A stretch of 64,000 nt of DNA from Bradyrhizobium zhanjiangense (GTDB taxonomy: Bacteria > Pseudomonadota > Alphaproteobacteria > Rhizobiales > Xanthobacteraceae), in NCBI RefSeq assembly GCF_004114935.1, contig NZ_CP022221.1, forward strand, positions 7,213,001-7,277,000, in the 5' to 3' direction. Numbering within the stretch: position 1 is the first letter of the stretch; every line of letters begins with the position of its first letter. The notes beneath the pieces are model-generated. The model was not told the origin of the DNA, ran no database searches, and saw only the letters and a list, made by a program, of their open reading frames with translations. Below are positions 18,276-26,901 of the stretch, piece after piece. The position numbers and the translations under genes were made by a program.

Positions 18276-19013
18276 CTAACCGCACGGGGTGAACCTGGCC
18301 ACCAGATCGTACAGCTGCGCGGGATGGGTAAATCGGACCGCCGTGATCGGCTCACCATTGCGCCACGTCCATCGTTCGATGACGAGACATGCCGTCCCGA
18401 CATCAATCGAAAGTTCAGTGGCAACAGAGGCATCCGCGTTGAATGCGGATATGCGGTGTTCGGCTTCGGTCCACGGCACGTGGTCGACCAACCAGGTGCT
18501 TGGCGGCACGATCGAAAAATCCTGCAGGGAAGCGTCAGGCACCGCCTTCAGGTTGAGCAGTCGATCTTCCAGCGCGAATGGCTGCTCCGCGGCGTCGTGA
18601 CGACAGCGCACCGCCAGTATGGGTTCGCGAAGGTGAACCTCCAGCCGCCCCCTGTCTTCTCGCGTCGCGCCTCGCTGCTGCCGGTCGAGCAACTCGTAGC
18701 CATACCGTTCGCCGCGACTTTCGACCTCAGCCTTGAGGTCAGGAATCTGCAGCACCGCGGAATGGACCTTCGGACGTGCGACGAAGCTGCCCGCTCGCCG
18801 GCGACGCTCTACCAGGCCGGAAGCAGCCAGCGCCGAAAGGACCTTGTTCGCCGTCATGCGGGCGCATGAATATGTCTGCATAATCTCGTGCTCGAACGGG
18901 AGCCGGTAGCCAGGCGGCCACTCGCCCGAAAGAATACGGCCCTCAATGTCGCTGCGGATGCGTTGATGGAGGGTGGTCCCTGCCCCGCTTCCCCGTTTTG
19001 CTACCGTGCTCAT
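18276..19013 (-). CDS. HutC-type GntR transcriptional regulator (UTRA domain)
   Basis: A 245-residue regulator with an N-terminal winged helix (ILSGEWPPGYRLPFEHEIM, then YSCARMTANKVLSALA as recognition helix) and a C-terminal UTRA ligand-binding domain (FALEDRLLNL and the closing TAVRFTHPAQLYDLVARF). HutC-group proteins repress histidine-utilisation genes and bind urocanate, but many relatives have other ligands. The adjacent hutD-like gene, and TGTATATACA palindromes before three neighbouring transcription units, suggest a local repressor of this whole module. The divergent intergenic region at 19014-19251 contains one such palindrome, so autoregulation is likely. Confidence 0.88.
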   Translation of the reverse strand: MSTVAKRGSGAGTTLHQRIRSDIEGRILSGEWPPGYRLPFEHEIMQTYSCARMTANKVLSALAASGLVERRRRAGSFVARPKVHSAVLQIPDLKAEVESRGERYGYELLDRQQRGATREDRGRLEVHLREPILAVRCRHDAAEQPFALEDRLLNLKAVPDASLQDFSIVPPSTWLVDHVPWTEAEHRISAFNADASVATELSIDVGTACLVIERWTWRNGEPITAVRFTHPAQLYDLVARFTPCG

Positions 19014-19166
19014 TCTGCGAATGGACCCCCAAGTCGGCGGTGGACGCGCAACATCCGATTCCCGCGCACCTGACTACGCCTGCCACAAGCAGGGGCCAGT
19101 TCGAAAATGCACCCGGCGCCATGAAATGCAGTCCATTTCGGCGAAACAGTCTAGAGACCTGCTATA

Positions 19167-19176
19167 TGTATATACA
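19167..19176. promoter_or_regulatory. HutC-type operator 2 (TGTATATACA)
   Basis: Perfect 10-bp palindrome within TATATGTATATACAACTT, between the divergently transcribed regulator and hutD-like genes. It matches the core of the operator at 15489. Confidence 0.55.
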
Positions 19177-19251
19177 ACTTACATCAGAGCGCCAAGTGTC
19201 TGTCGCGCTTGATGGGTCCTGGCCAACAAACTGGATGACTCCTCAACCATC

Positions 19252-19854
19252 ATGAAGATTGTTCGCGCTAATGAATGTCGAAGGACGCCCTGGAAGAACG
19301 GCGGCGGCTCGACGACGGAGATTGCTATCTCGCCACCAGGTGCCTCGCTCAATGCGTTCGACTGGCGCATCAGCATGGGCCACATCGCTTCTGACGGCCC
19401 GTTCTCTGAATTTCCCGGCATCGACCGTACCCTTGCCGTCGTCGGGGGGAACGGACTATCCCTCACAATCGGGAGTGCCCAGCCGGTCGTGCTGGATCGC
19501 AATACCGCCCCTGTGAGCTTTCCCGGCGATACTCCGACCTCGGCGCGATTACTCGCCGGCGAAATCGTGGATCTCAATGTGATGACGCTGCGAGACCAAT
19601 TCGAGCATCGGCTCCTGCAGGTCCGCCAACCGATAGATTGCGATTTCATCGGGTATGACGTCGCCGTCGTCGTTGCCCCATTTGACGACGTCTGCCTTTA
19701 TTCAGCCGACAGCAAGGCGACAACACTGGCATGCGGTGACGCGGCCATCTTGATGCGCGAAACCGACTTCAAATGTCAAATAGCTCCCGCCGCTGCGGCT
19801 GCGTGCTATCTGGTGGTGCTCCGTCAATGCCGAGGTCAAATCGGCCGGACGTAG
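19252..19854 (+). CDS. hutD: HutD family protein
   Basis: A 200-residue bicupin-like protein of the HutD family (MKIVRANECRRTPWKNGGG, then FDWRISMGHIASDGPFSEF). HutD accompanies histidine-utilisation operons and is thought to limit over-activity of that pathway, but its biochemical role is unclear. No hutH, hutU or hutI gene is near, so this copy probably serves another pathway under the adjacent HutC-type regulator. Its 3' end overlaps the convergent PhnD-like gene by 19 bp. Confidence 0.82.
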   Translation: MKIVRANECRRTPWKNGGGSTTEIAISPPGASLNAFDWRISMGHIASDGPFSEFPGIDRTLAVVGGNGLSLTIGSAQPVVLDRNTAPVSFPGDTPTSARLLAGEIVDLNVMTLRDQFEHRLLQVRQPIDCDFIGYDVAVVVAPFDDVCLYSADSKATTLACGDAAILMRETDFKCQIAPAAAAACYLVVLRQCRGQIGRT

Positions 19855-20648
19855 CCTGCCGCGCGCGCCTCGGCGTCCCAACGCAATATCAGTTCGTAGT
19901 CCCCAATCTCGACAGGAGCGAAACCGTTAAGACACAATGCGTCTCGCAAGAAAGCGCACTCGGACGCCTTGGCAAAGGTCGTGAGAGTTGCCTGCAACTT
20001 GGCCACAATATCGTCGGGACATCCGGGTGCGGCTACGAGAAACGGAATCGGCGCAGGTTCGGTCGTTGCAACGATCCTGACCCGGGAGCCAAGCTGCGGT
20101 TCGTGACGGATCATCAGATCCAGCGCGTAACTGTCAAGCGGGCCGACGTCGACATCACCGGCAATAATCGCGTCCATAACCCCGCGCGGGGTCGTCAGCG
20201 GACCGATACTTTCGCGATAGAGCTCGGTACCGCGCCGGCGGTAATATGGCAGGAGGTGATGGCGCACCGCATTGTAACCGGAATGAGAGTCCTCGACGGT
20301 GTAACCGAGCCGGCCGCCAAAAGTGTCCTCGATCGTCTGAAATTCCGAGTCCGAGCGTACCAGGAACCTTGTCGCATAGACCGAGCGTCCGGGAACCGGA
20401 GCGTTGGCGGGAATCGGCGCAACGACCGGCTGGGGCCGATGTTTCGCCAACATGAACGGAAATCCGCACATAAAGGCGCAACCGAGATCGCGCCGTGACC
20501 AAAGCTCCGCCAAGGGACGCGGAAAGGCATGATCTACAATATCGAGGTTGACCCCGCTAACGCGAGCGAGCCAGCCGAACAGCCCCTTCCATGCGACCGC
20601 TGCCTGGGAATTAACCGAATACATTCGCGCATTCGCGGCATAGCACAT
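19836..20648 (-). CDS. PhnD/SsuA-like substrate-binding-domain protein without signal peptide
   Basis: A protein of about 270 aa related to the phosphate/phosphonate (PhnD-like) binding proteins: FMLAKHRPQPVVAPIPAN, then the TFGGRLGYTVEDSHSGYN switch region, and DVDVGPLDSYALDLM. I placed the start at 20648 (MCYAANARMYS), 24 bp after the stop of the upstream gene; earlier starts would overlap that gene. No Sec or lipoprotein signal is visible, so it may be cytoplasmic or carry an undetected start. It is co-transcribed with the ornithine-cyclodeaminase-like gene. It may act as a ligand sensor or as an enzyme-like domain rather than a transporter receptor. Confidence 0.72.
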   Translation of the reverse strand: MCYAANARMYSVNSQAAVAWKGLFGWLARVSGVNLDIVDHAFPRPLAELWSRRDLGCAFMCGFPFMLAKHRPQPVVAPIPANAPVPGRSVYATRFLVRSDSEFQTIEDTFGGRLGYTVEDSHSGYNAVRHHLLPYYRRRGTELYRESIGPLTTPRGVMDAIIAGDVDVGPLDSYALDLMIRHEPQLGSRVRIVATTEPAPIPFLVAAPGCPDDIVAKLQATLTTFAKASECAFLRDALCLNGFAPVEIGDYELILRWDAEARAAGYVRPI

Positions 20649-20671
20649 GTCGGTATGTGCCTGACTGGTGT

Positions 20672-21673
20672 TCACGCAAAGCGCAAGCGCTGGCCTACCC
20701 CGATCCGCTCGGCCTTTTCCAGCATTGCATGGCCCAGCGCTATATCGGACAGTGAGAGCCCGCGATGCCAAAGCAGATTGGTTTCCGCATCGCTTTCGCG
20801 ACCTGGCTTGAGACCAGCAACAATCTGGCCCAGTTCGGCATGGAGCGTCTTTTCGGACAGCTTGCCCGCTTCGACGTGAGCACGAAGACTACCGAACTTC
20901 CCGCCCTTGCACTGCCCCCAATCATCGACAACCAGCTTTGTCATGATATCGGTCAGCGAGAGTTCGATTGCACTCATCGTACCGTAGGGCACGACAAAAG
21001 CGCCCTTCTTGATCCACTCGGTCTTGAGCATCGGCGTCGGTTTGTCGAGACGGGACGCCTCGACCACGATGTCCGCCCCGTCAAGACACGACTTCCAGTC
21101 AGCGGTCGCCACGACCTTCTTGCCGAGATCCTGACTGAGTCGATCTGCGAAATCGTTCCGGCTCTCCTCCCGGCGCGAATGGACGCGGATCTCATCGAAG
21201 TCGAAGAGATGATCAAGCAGCCGCACGTTCCAATAGGCCGTCCCCCGCGCACCGATGTGACCAAGTATTCTTGAGTTCTTGCGAGCCAAATACTTGGCAC
21301 CGATCGCCGTGACCGCCCCGGTTCGCATGTCGGTGATTCCGCTCGCATCCATGATTGCCCTTGGAGCGCCGGTCCGAGGATCAAACAGGGCCAAGATGCC
21401 AAGCTCCGAATGAAGACCGAGCTTGTAGTTGTCTACGAAGTCACCGACGATCTTGACTCCAGCCCTATCGATCGGCGGCTTTATCGCCCCACGCAAAACG
21501 TTGAAATGCCCGTTGGCGGCGCCTGGTTCGAGATGGACGCGGGGCTCGATAACCGTGTCACCTCTTCCTTGCGCCGCAAGACTCGTTTCGATGGCCGCGA
21601 GGATCTCTTCGTCGGTAATCTTGAGTTCGTCGATGTCGAGGCGGTTCAAGTAGGAGATATAGATTGGCGGCAT
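20672..21673 (-). CDS. Ornithine cyclodeaminase / mu-crystallin family protein
   Basis: A 333-residue NAD(P)-binding protein of the OCD/mu-crystallin family. The substrate-binding part is in the first 110 residues (NGHFNVLRGAIKPPIDRAG) and the conserved DASGITDMRTGAVTAIGAKYLA segment follows. Next comes the Rossmann core with GHIGARGTAYWN and ADIVVEASRLDKP, where the usual GxGxQA is altered to GHIGARGTAYW. Relatives are ornithine cyclodeaminases, alanine dehydrogenases and ketimine reductases, so the reaction cannot be fixed. It is the first gene of a two-gene operon; a degenerate HutC-type operator lies 28 bp upstream. Confidence 0.82.
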   Translation of the reverse strand: MPPIYISYLNRLDIDELKITDEEILAAIETSLAAQGRGDTVIEPRVHLEPGAANGHFNVLRGAIKPPIDRAGVKIVGDFVDNYKLGLHSELGILALFDPRTGAPRAIMDASGITDMRTGAVTAIGAKYLARKNSRILGHIGARGTAYWNVRLLDHLFDFDEIRVHSRREESRNDFADRLSQDLGKKVVATADWKSCLDGADIVVEASRLDKPTPMLKTEWIKKGAFVVPYGTMSAIELSLTDIMTKLVVDDWGQCKGGKFGSLRAHVEAGKLSEKTLHAELGQIVAGLKPGRESDAETNLLWHRGLSLSDIALGHAMLEKAERIGVGQRLRFA

Positions 21674-21701
21674 GATGGCGCGGCTCCCTCGACGACAATA
21701 T

Positions 21702-21711
21702 GTCTATACTT
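21702..21711. promoter_or_regulatory. HutC-type operator 3, degenerate (TGTCTATACT)
   Basis: Eight of ten positions match TGTATATACA, 28 bp upstream of the ornithine-cyclodeaminase-like gene. Its placement parallels the two perfect copies at 15489 and 19167. Confidence 0.4.
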
Positions 21712-22127
21712 ATCCCACAGAAGCAGGAAGTCAACGCGGCCGCCGGCGTGAGCGCCATTGTGCAGCGCAAAAGCCCGATCAGAATCGCTCAGGCATATTC
21801 AGGCCGCGCGGCTCGCTTTGGGGATTGATCTCGCGCGAGCACACGCTCGATTTACTGACCGCAGAACAGCGCCGGGTTACGGCAGCCGACTGGGCCGCTG
21901 CCGCCAAGGCGATCGCCGCGCCCAGCGGAGCGAAGGCCGAGACGAGTCGTGCGCAAGGCGCTGTTCGAATCGCGTGATAGCGCGATGGCAGTCCTGCGAC
22001 GGTCGCGAGGCGAAGATGTCAACGTCGCGAAATTCGTCAGAGATTGAAGAGGGAGCTCCTGGGCGGCGCTTCAGGATCGGCACCATCCGGTCCAGGGAAC
22101 GCTGCCAAGGGCAGCGGCGGCCAGTCC
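21712..22127. other. Intergenic stretch, possible gene debris
   Basis: About 415 bases between the operator and the terminal repeat array. A plus-strand frame at ~21800-21977 reads REHTLDLLTAEQRRVTAADW, which looks protein-like, but it has no start and no partner domain. I treat it as possible debris of a lost gene. Confidence 0.3.
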
Positions 22128-22236
22128 GACTGATAAGGTTTCACGTCTTTCCTTATCAGTCCGCGAACTGACTCCGTTTTGTTAGAAACCTTATCAGTCG
22201 ATGAACCGACTCCATTTGCGACTAAACCTCATCAGC
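22128..22236. repeat. Left terminal array: core site 2 plus 38-bp direct repeats
   Basis: Core: arm ACTGATAAGG (22129-22138), 12-nt spacer, arm CCTTATCAGT (22151-22160). Further copies of the right arm occur at 22189 (CCTTATCAGT) and 22227 (CCTCATCAGC), each exactly 38 bp on. The units share the pattern AACYGACTCCRTTTTG or similar after the arm. The direct repeats run inward, towards the defence genes. The array at 38334-38441 is its mirror image. Confidence 0.85.
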
Positions 22237-22302
22237 GGCAAGTCGGCGCAATCTCGGGGTAGTGCCATCAAGCAATTTATCTCTGTGCTCACGTTGCCGC
22301 CG

Positions 22303-23568
22303 TTAGTTGTTACGAGTTTCGGCTTCCCTCGCCGCCATGCGCCTTGCAGCCTTCAATCGGGTACGGTTTAGGTCGATGTTGTTTTTGAGCCTTTGCATAT
22401 CGAGCGGTAACGAAAGAAAGTCTAGTATCTGGTCGCGCTTCCTGAACTTGTAAATATTCCAAAGGAAGAACCGAATGAGGGCCGCCAGGTATAGGCTGCC
22501 ATATTGCGCGCACAGTAGCGCGTGATCACTTGCTTCGCCGCGATGAACCACGCGGTTGCGATAGTCCTGAATGAAGTTCAGACGCATGGCAGCGTGCGGG
22601 AAATTGTCGAAGATCGAGCTCGCGCGCTCCACCACGCGCTGTGCCGGCTCTCGCTCCTCCCGCGCACACAGTACTTCAATTGCGGTCCAGAATTTTAGAA
22701 GGGCGACCTCGACGTGGCTCGTTTCAAGTCCCTCTTGAAATAGCAATACCGCGCGGACCAGTTTTTCTTTGAAGTCGATCCGCGCGAGGTCGGAAGCGAC
22801 GTTCTTGGCGAACTTCGTAATATGCGGAGCATCCTGCCGCTGCCAGACGGAGAAATTTCTTTTCCAGGTTGTCGGGTAATAACTCTCAGATTGCCAGGTG
22901 CCGAGCTTTCGGGATGCTGTATCGATGAGGAAAATAGGTGATGCCGACAGAAACGTCCCGATCGGAGCGTTCGGAAAGCCAAAGCGCTTGCTGACCCCGT
23001 AGCCGCTCGTTGCCATGTTCAGAATGCCAAGAGAGTATTTCATACTCCGGTAGGCCGCATTGAGCGCCCCGCAGTCGTTCCGACTTTTTACTTTCATAAC
23101 GAGGTAGGCAAAGTCATCGTGGAGATTGAGCCGCTGCCGATCGAAGCCGTCCAACTTCTGGATCACTCTCAGGCTTGACGGCGGCAGGCGCGCCCTGATC
23201 TCGACCGATCCATCGACCGACATGATCTTGTTTGGAAGCCGCGCAGCCGCTTGAGCATTGACCTGGGTTACTGCCATGAAAGACCGCGACTTGTTGCTAA
23301 ACAACCCGTCGAGAAAGGTCCTCAGCTTCAGGATAAAGAATCGCGGGGTGAAATCATTGGCCCGCGCACACTCATTCAGCGCAGACCAAATAGCGGCATC
23401 CTTTTCAAAATCATCGATCGGTGGATCGAATGTCAGATTGTAAAGGACCTCAAAGCTGCCGTGCTCAAGTTTAGCCGAATCCCAGCCAACGCGGCCGTCG
23501 TGGTCCGTTGGAATTCTTGACAGAGCCTGAAGGGCTTCCGCCAGATGGCTTTTTCCGTGGATCTGCAT
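22303..23568 (-). CDS. HEPN-domain (Apea-like) protein, candidate RNase effector
   Basis: A 421-residue protein. Its C-terminal third is helical and contains RNRVVH (R-x4-H) within IQDYRNRVVHRGEASDH. That is the signature of HEPN domains, many of which are RNases in toxin-antitoxin, abortive-infection and CRISPR systems. The preceding segment VALLKFWTAIEVLCAR is the usual partner helix of Apea-type HEPN proteins. The N-terminal two thirds is an unassigned sensor-like region with no membrane segments. It is the first gene inside the left terminal repeat array, transcribed outward, and next to the ABC-3C genes. A defence role is inferred from context. Confidence 0.65.
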   Translation of the reverse strand: MQIHGKSHLAEALQALSRIPTDHDGRVGWDSAKLEHGSFEVLYNLTFDPPIDDFEKDAAIWSALNECARANDFTPRFFILKLRTFLDGLFSNKSRSFMAVTQVNAQAAARLPNKIMSVDGSVEIRARLPPSSLRVIQKLDGFDRQRLNLHDDFAYLVMKVKSRNDCGALNAAYRSMKYSLGILNMATSGYGVSKRFGFPNAPIGTFLSASPIFLIDTASRKLGTWQSESYYPTTWKRNFSVWQRQDAPHITKFAKNVASDLARIDFKEKLVRAVLLFQEGLETSHVEVALLKFWTAIEVLCAREEREPAQRVVERASSIFDNFPHAAMRLNFIQDYRNRVVHRGEASDHALLCAQYGSLYLAALIRFFLWNIYKFRKRDQILDFLSLPLDMQRLKNNIDLNRTRLKAARRMAAREAETRNN

Positions 23569-23949
23569 CGACGTTCCCCTCTCCCCTCGAATTTCCCGCT
23601 CTTAGCCGATTCCGAGCCCACTCTGGACGGGATGCGCGCTCCTCAGCCGTTGTCCTGCTGTCCAATTCGCGGCGCAACAAAGAAATCACAAGCGCCAGAA
23701 GCAGCAAAACTACAGATCGAATCGAACTTCGCCGATTCGAACGGTGATAGTATCCGCCAAGCCTTCGGACCACACGTAAGAGACGACTACCAGGAATCGT
23801 CTGTTGGCTAAGGAAGACCTGTCCGCGAATCGTAGTCAGCGGCAAAGCCCTCTTGTCTAATGGGTTGCGCCTCGGGCATTATGCCCGTTGGGATAAGAAA
23901 GAAACGAGACCAGGCGTGTTTCGGCGATTGTGGGCAAATCATTCGAATC
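23569..23949. other. Divergent intergenic region
   Basis: About 380 bases between the HEPN gene (leftward) and the ABC-3C operon (rightward). Promoters for both must be here, but I see no strong motif, repeat or gene. Confidence 0.4.
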
Positions 23950-24189
23950 ATGAACAGTACGGCTGCCTTTCTCACGGAGTCCCTCTCGGCACCGGCCGAA
24001 ACAATCGGAGAATTTATAATGGCTCAGCTCGGCCAGCAGCGAGAGAGAAGGAAGGCGCTCTGCAACGTGATGCTCGACGACTCCAACGTTTTAACAATGG
24101 CCGCTGCGACGGAAATCATCGTGGCAGCGGATGATAAAACGGATTTCGAGGGCGTTGAGACGATCAACCCATCCAGAGCGGCGAGCTAG
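23950..24189 (+). CDS. Small hypothetical protein preceding the ABC-3C genes, 79 aa
   Basis: A 79-residue acidic helical protein (MNSTAAFLTESLSAPAETIG) ending 2 bp before the HNH/ABC-3C gene, so almost certainly co-transcribed with it. The open frame reaches back to 23860, but the residues upstream of 23950 look non-coding. No domain is recognised. It could be an immunity or regulatory partner of the system; this is inference from position alone. Confidence 0.45.
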   Translation: MNSTAAFLTESLSAPAETIGEFIMAQLGQQRERRKALCNVMLDDSNVLTMAAATEIIVAADDKTDFEGVETINPSRAAS

Positions 24190-24191
24190 GC

Positions 24192-24935
24192 ATGGCCGCC
24201 AGCTATCCGACGAAGGTCCTTCTGGCATTCCGGAGCGGCGGCGTGTGCGCCTTTCCAAAATGCGGAAAGCACCTCACCTATGAAGCGAAATCTGGCGAAG
24301 ACACCTACGTCGCCGAGGCCGCCCACATACGCGGGGAAAAGCCAAATGCGGCGCGCTACGACGCGTCGATGACCGACGACGAGCGCGACAGCGTGCACAA
24401 CCTCATTTTCATGTGCACGGACCACCACACTATCATCGATAAGGTCGAGCCCGATTGGCCGACTCCTACCCTGCGGGCGCTCAAGGCAACCCACGAGACC
24501 CAAGTCCGGCAAGCGATGGAAGAGGCGTTCGCGGACGTGGAGTTTCCCGAGCTCGAACGAGCCGTCTCTTGGGTGACCTCACAGGTCCCAACGGCAAACG
24601 GATCATTCGACCTCGTAGCGCCGGCCGAGAAGATAAAGAAAAACGCTCTGACGAACGGTTCTCGTCACATCATCGCCGCCGGGATGATGTCGCGCGCCAC
24701 GGTAGCGGCCTACGTCGAAGCCGAAACGCAGCTAGACCCGGACTTTCCTGAACGCCTGAAAGCCGGCTTCCTGGCGGAGTACTACTTCCTTCGCGCAAAA
24801 GGCCACCAGGGAGACGAACTTTTCGAGTTAATGTGTTCGTTCGCGCAGCGGGGCCTTAGAAACCATGCCGACCGCACCGCGGGAATTTCAGTCCTGATAT
24901 ATCTGTTCGAGATCTGCGACGTGTTCGAGAAATGA
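24192..24935 (+). CDS. ABC-three-component system effector: HNH nuclease with C-terminal ABC-3C domain
   Basis: A 247-residue protein. Residues ~12-90 form an HNH-type nuclease-like module: CAFPKC supplies a zinc knuckle, AEAAHIRG the first catalytic histidine, and SVHNLIFMCTDHHTIID the Asn, Cys and His of the motif. The C-terminal half (from ~140, SRHIIAAGMMSRATVAAYVEAE to the end) is helical and matches the domain that links effectors to ABC-3C systems. In that class an SMC/RecN-like ATPase with a small middle component is thought to sense invading nucleic acid and activate the effector. The gene overlaps the middle component by 4 bp. Confidence 0.72.
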   Translation: MAASYPTKVLLAFRSGGVCAFPKCGKHLTYEAKSGEDTYVAEAAHIRGEKPNAARYDASMTDDERDSVHNLIFMCTDHHTIIDKVEPDWPTPTLRALKATHETQVRQAMEEAFADVEFPELERAVSWVTSQVPTANGSFDLVAPAEKIKKNALTNGSRHIIAAGMMSRATVAAYVEAETQLDPDFPERLKAGFLAEYYFLRAKGHQGDELFELMCSFAQRGLRNHADRTAGISVLIYLFEICDVFEK

Positions 24936-25159
24936 TCCTTCCCACGAAGCATATCGCTGAGCAAGAGGCGCTTATCGGAGTGGGCGCAACGCTGCTCGCT
25001 CACCTCGTCACCCCCATGACCGTGTCGGGACTGTGGGAGCGTCTTAAAGGCGAACCAAACGTAGGAACGTTCGAGCGCTTCGCGCTTGCCGCAAATCTCC
25101 TCTACCTCATCGGCGCCATCGACCTGAAGGACGGCATCATCGTGAGGGTCGTATCGTGA
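24932..25159 (+). CDS. ABC-three-component system middle component (MC6-like)
   Basis: A 75-residue helical protein (MILPTKHIAEQEALIGVGA, ending LKDGIIVRVVS) between effector and ATPase genes, overlapping each by 4 bp. Size, position and the pattern of a small winged-helix-like protein match the middle components of ABC-3C systems; the opening ILPTKH is characteristic of the MC6 group as I recall it. It would bridge ATPase and effector. Confidence 0.7.
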   Translation: MILPTKHIAEQEALIGVGATLLAHLVTPMTVSGLWERLKGEPNVGTFERFALAANLLYLIGAIDLKDGIIVRVVS

Positions 25160-26901
25160 TACGGCGAGTGCGTGCTAATCGACGGGGCTTCCACGGCATC
25201 ATTTTCACGGCTGGCGTCAACCTTGTCCTCGCCGACCGCTCGAACACCTCGGGCGAGAAAGACACGACGAATGCCCTCGGCAAATCGACCCTGATCGATA
25301 TCATCGACTTCTGCCTTGCCAGCAACACGGCCCCAGGTAAAGGGCTCCGCGTGGACGCCCTGCAGGGCTGGGCATTCACGTTGGACCTAACCATCGCCGG
25401 CAGTGACGTCTGCGTCACGCGTGCGACGGATGCGCCTTCCTTCTTCGCAATCGAAGGACCGACCGAAGGATGGCCGCTCCGTCCGACGAACAACAAGGAA
25501 GGCGTGCCCGGATTCGATGCTAAGAAATGGAGAGCCGTACTCGCCTGGGCGCTGTTTGGGCTCACCGAGGCATCAGCTGGGCGCGGATACAAGCCGTCCG
25601 CCCGATCGCTGCTCTCCTACTTCAATCGCAACCAGCCCGCCGCCTACAACACGCCCTTCAAATACTTCGACAATCAAAAGGTCTGGGACATTCAGGTCCA
25701 CAACGCCTTCCTGCTCGGCCTCGACTGGGATAAGGCGGTTATGTGGCAGCAATTGAAGGACCAAAGAAACGCGCTCGACGCTCTGAAACAGGCCATCAAA
25801 ACGGGCGCAGTCGATGGTGAACTGGCGTCGCTCGGTGAACTTGAAGCAGAGCGACTGCAGCTATCGACCCAGCTAGAGCGCGAACGCGCCGCCCTATCGA
25901 CCTTTCAGGTTATGCCTCAATACCGCGAGATCGAAGCTCAGGCGAACACGCTGACAGCGGAGATCCATGCGCTAGTCAACTTGAACATCACCGATAGGCG
26001 CAGGCTCGATCGATATCGCGAGACCGTGGTTGCCGAGGGCCCGCCAACGGATGATCGCCTCGAAGCGCTGTACACCGAGGCTGGCGTCGCGCTGCCCGGC
26101 GCCGTGATCAAGACCCTGGCTGCTGCTCGGGCCTTCAACGAGCAGATCGTCACCAATCGTCGCCAGTTTATCGCGAGCGAGATCGCCGCGCTCGAAGTTG
26201 GCCTGGAGGCGAGAAACGCCGAAATTGCGGCGCTAACGGAACGACGAGCCGGATATCTCAATGCCCTTGCTGGACAGGGGGCCCTTGAAGAATTAACCCA
26301 GCTTCAGGAGCTCTTCGCCGCAACCAGACTTAAGGTCGACGAGCTCACCAGCCGCATCACCCAGTTGCGGCAGATGACGACCAAAGCCGACACGATCAAG
26401 GTCGAGACGGTCGAACTCAAGCGCGCTGCCGCGCTCGACTATGAAGAGCGTCGTCCGCTGTGGTCTCAAGCGCTCAGCTTGTTCTCGGATTTCTCCGAAC
26501 ACCTCTACAAGACCCCGGGGCGCCTGGTCATCGATATCGACGACACGGGCTACAAGTTCGATGTCGAGATCGCTGGCAGCCCGAGCGAAGGCATCAGCAA
26601 GATGAAGATTTTCTGCTATGATCTCATGCTCTTGTGCTTCGCACGCCAGCGCGGTCTGGGCATAGACTTCCTTATCCATGACAGCACCATCTTTGACGGT
26701 GTCGATCCGCGGCAGCGAGCGCATGCGCTCGAACTCGCCGCCGAGATGTCCGCCAAGTATGGCTTTCAATACATCTGCACGCTCAACACCGATATGGTGC
26801 CGGTGAGCGACTTCTCCTCCACCTTCGACCATCAGGCGCTTGTCCGCCTACGGCTGACGGACACTGACCCGAGCGGCAGCCTGCTCGGCTTCCGATATTG
26901 A
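25156..26901 (+). CDS. ABC-three-component system ATPase (DUF2326 family)
   Basis: A 581-residue SMC/RecN-like ATPase. The Walker A region near residue 45 reads TTNALGKSTLIDIIDFCL. A central part (~205-410) is rich in coiled coil (LEAERLQLSTQLERERAALS and further heptads). The C-terminal DUF2326 part (from ~470) contains KMKIFCYDLMLLCFARQRG and a Walker-B-like strand with HDSTIFDGVDPRQRAHALEL. Such ATPases are the sensor-motor of ABC-3C conflict systems. Start and operon position are secured by the 4-bp overlap with the middle component. No gene follows closely downstream. Confidence 0.78.
   Translation: MIRRVRANRRGFHGIIFTAGVNLVLADRSNTSGEKDTTNALGKSTLIDIIDFCLASNTAPGKGLRVDALQGWAFTLDLTIAGSDVCVTRATDAPSFFAIEGPTEGWPLRPTNNKEGVPGFDAKKWRAVLAWALFGLTEASAGRGYKPSARSLLSYFNRNQPAAYNTPFKYFDNQKVWDIQVHNAFLLGLDWDKAVMWQQLKDQRNALDALKQAIKTGAVDGELASLGELEAERLQLSTQLERERAALSTFQVMPQYREIEAQANTLTAEIHALVNLNITDRRRLDRYRETVVAEGPPTDDRLEALYTEAGVALPGAVIKTLAAARAFNEQIVTNRRQFIASEIAALEVGLEARNAEIAALTERRAGYLNALAGQGALEELTQLQELFAATRLKVDELTSRITQLRQMTTKADTIKVETVELKRAAALDYEERRPLWSQALSLFSDFSEHLYKTPGRLVIDIDDTGYKFDVEIAGSPSEGISKMKIFCYDLMLLCFARQRGLGIDFLIHDSTIFDGVDPRQRAHALELAAEMSAKYGFQYICTLNTDMVPVSDFSSTFDHQALVRLRLTDTDPSGSLLGFRY

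Noticed and set aside
24192..26901. Reading the DUF2326 ATPase as a plain SMC/RecN repair protein and the HNH gene as a lone restriction enzyme.
   Set aside because: The 4-bp overlaps with the small middle gene and the helical C-terminus of the HNH protein fit an ABC-3C system better.
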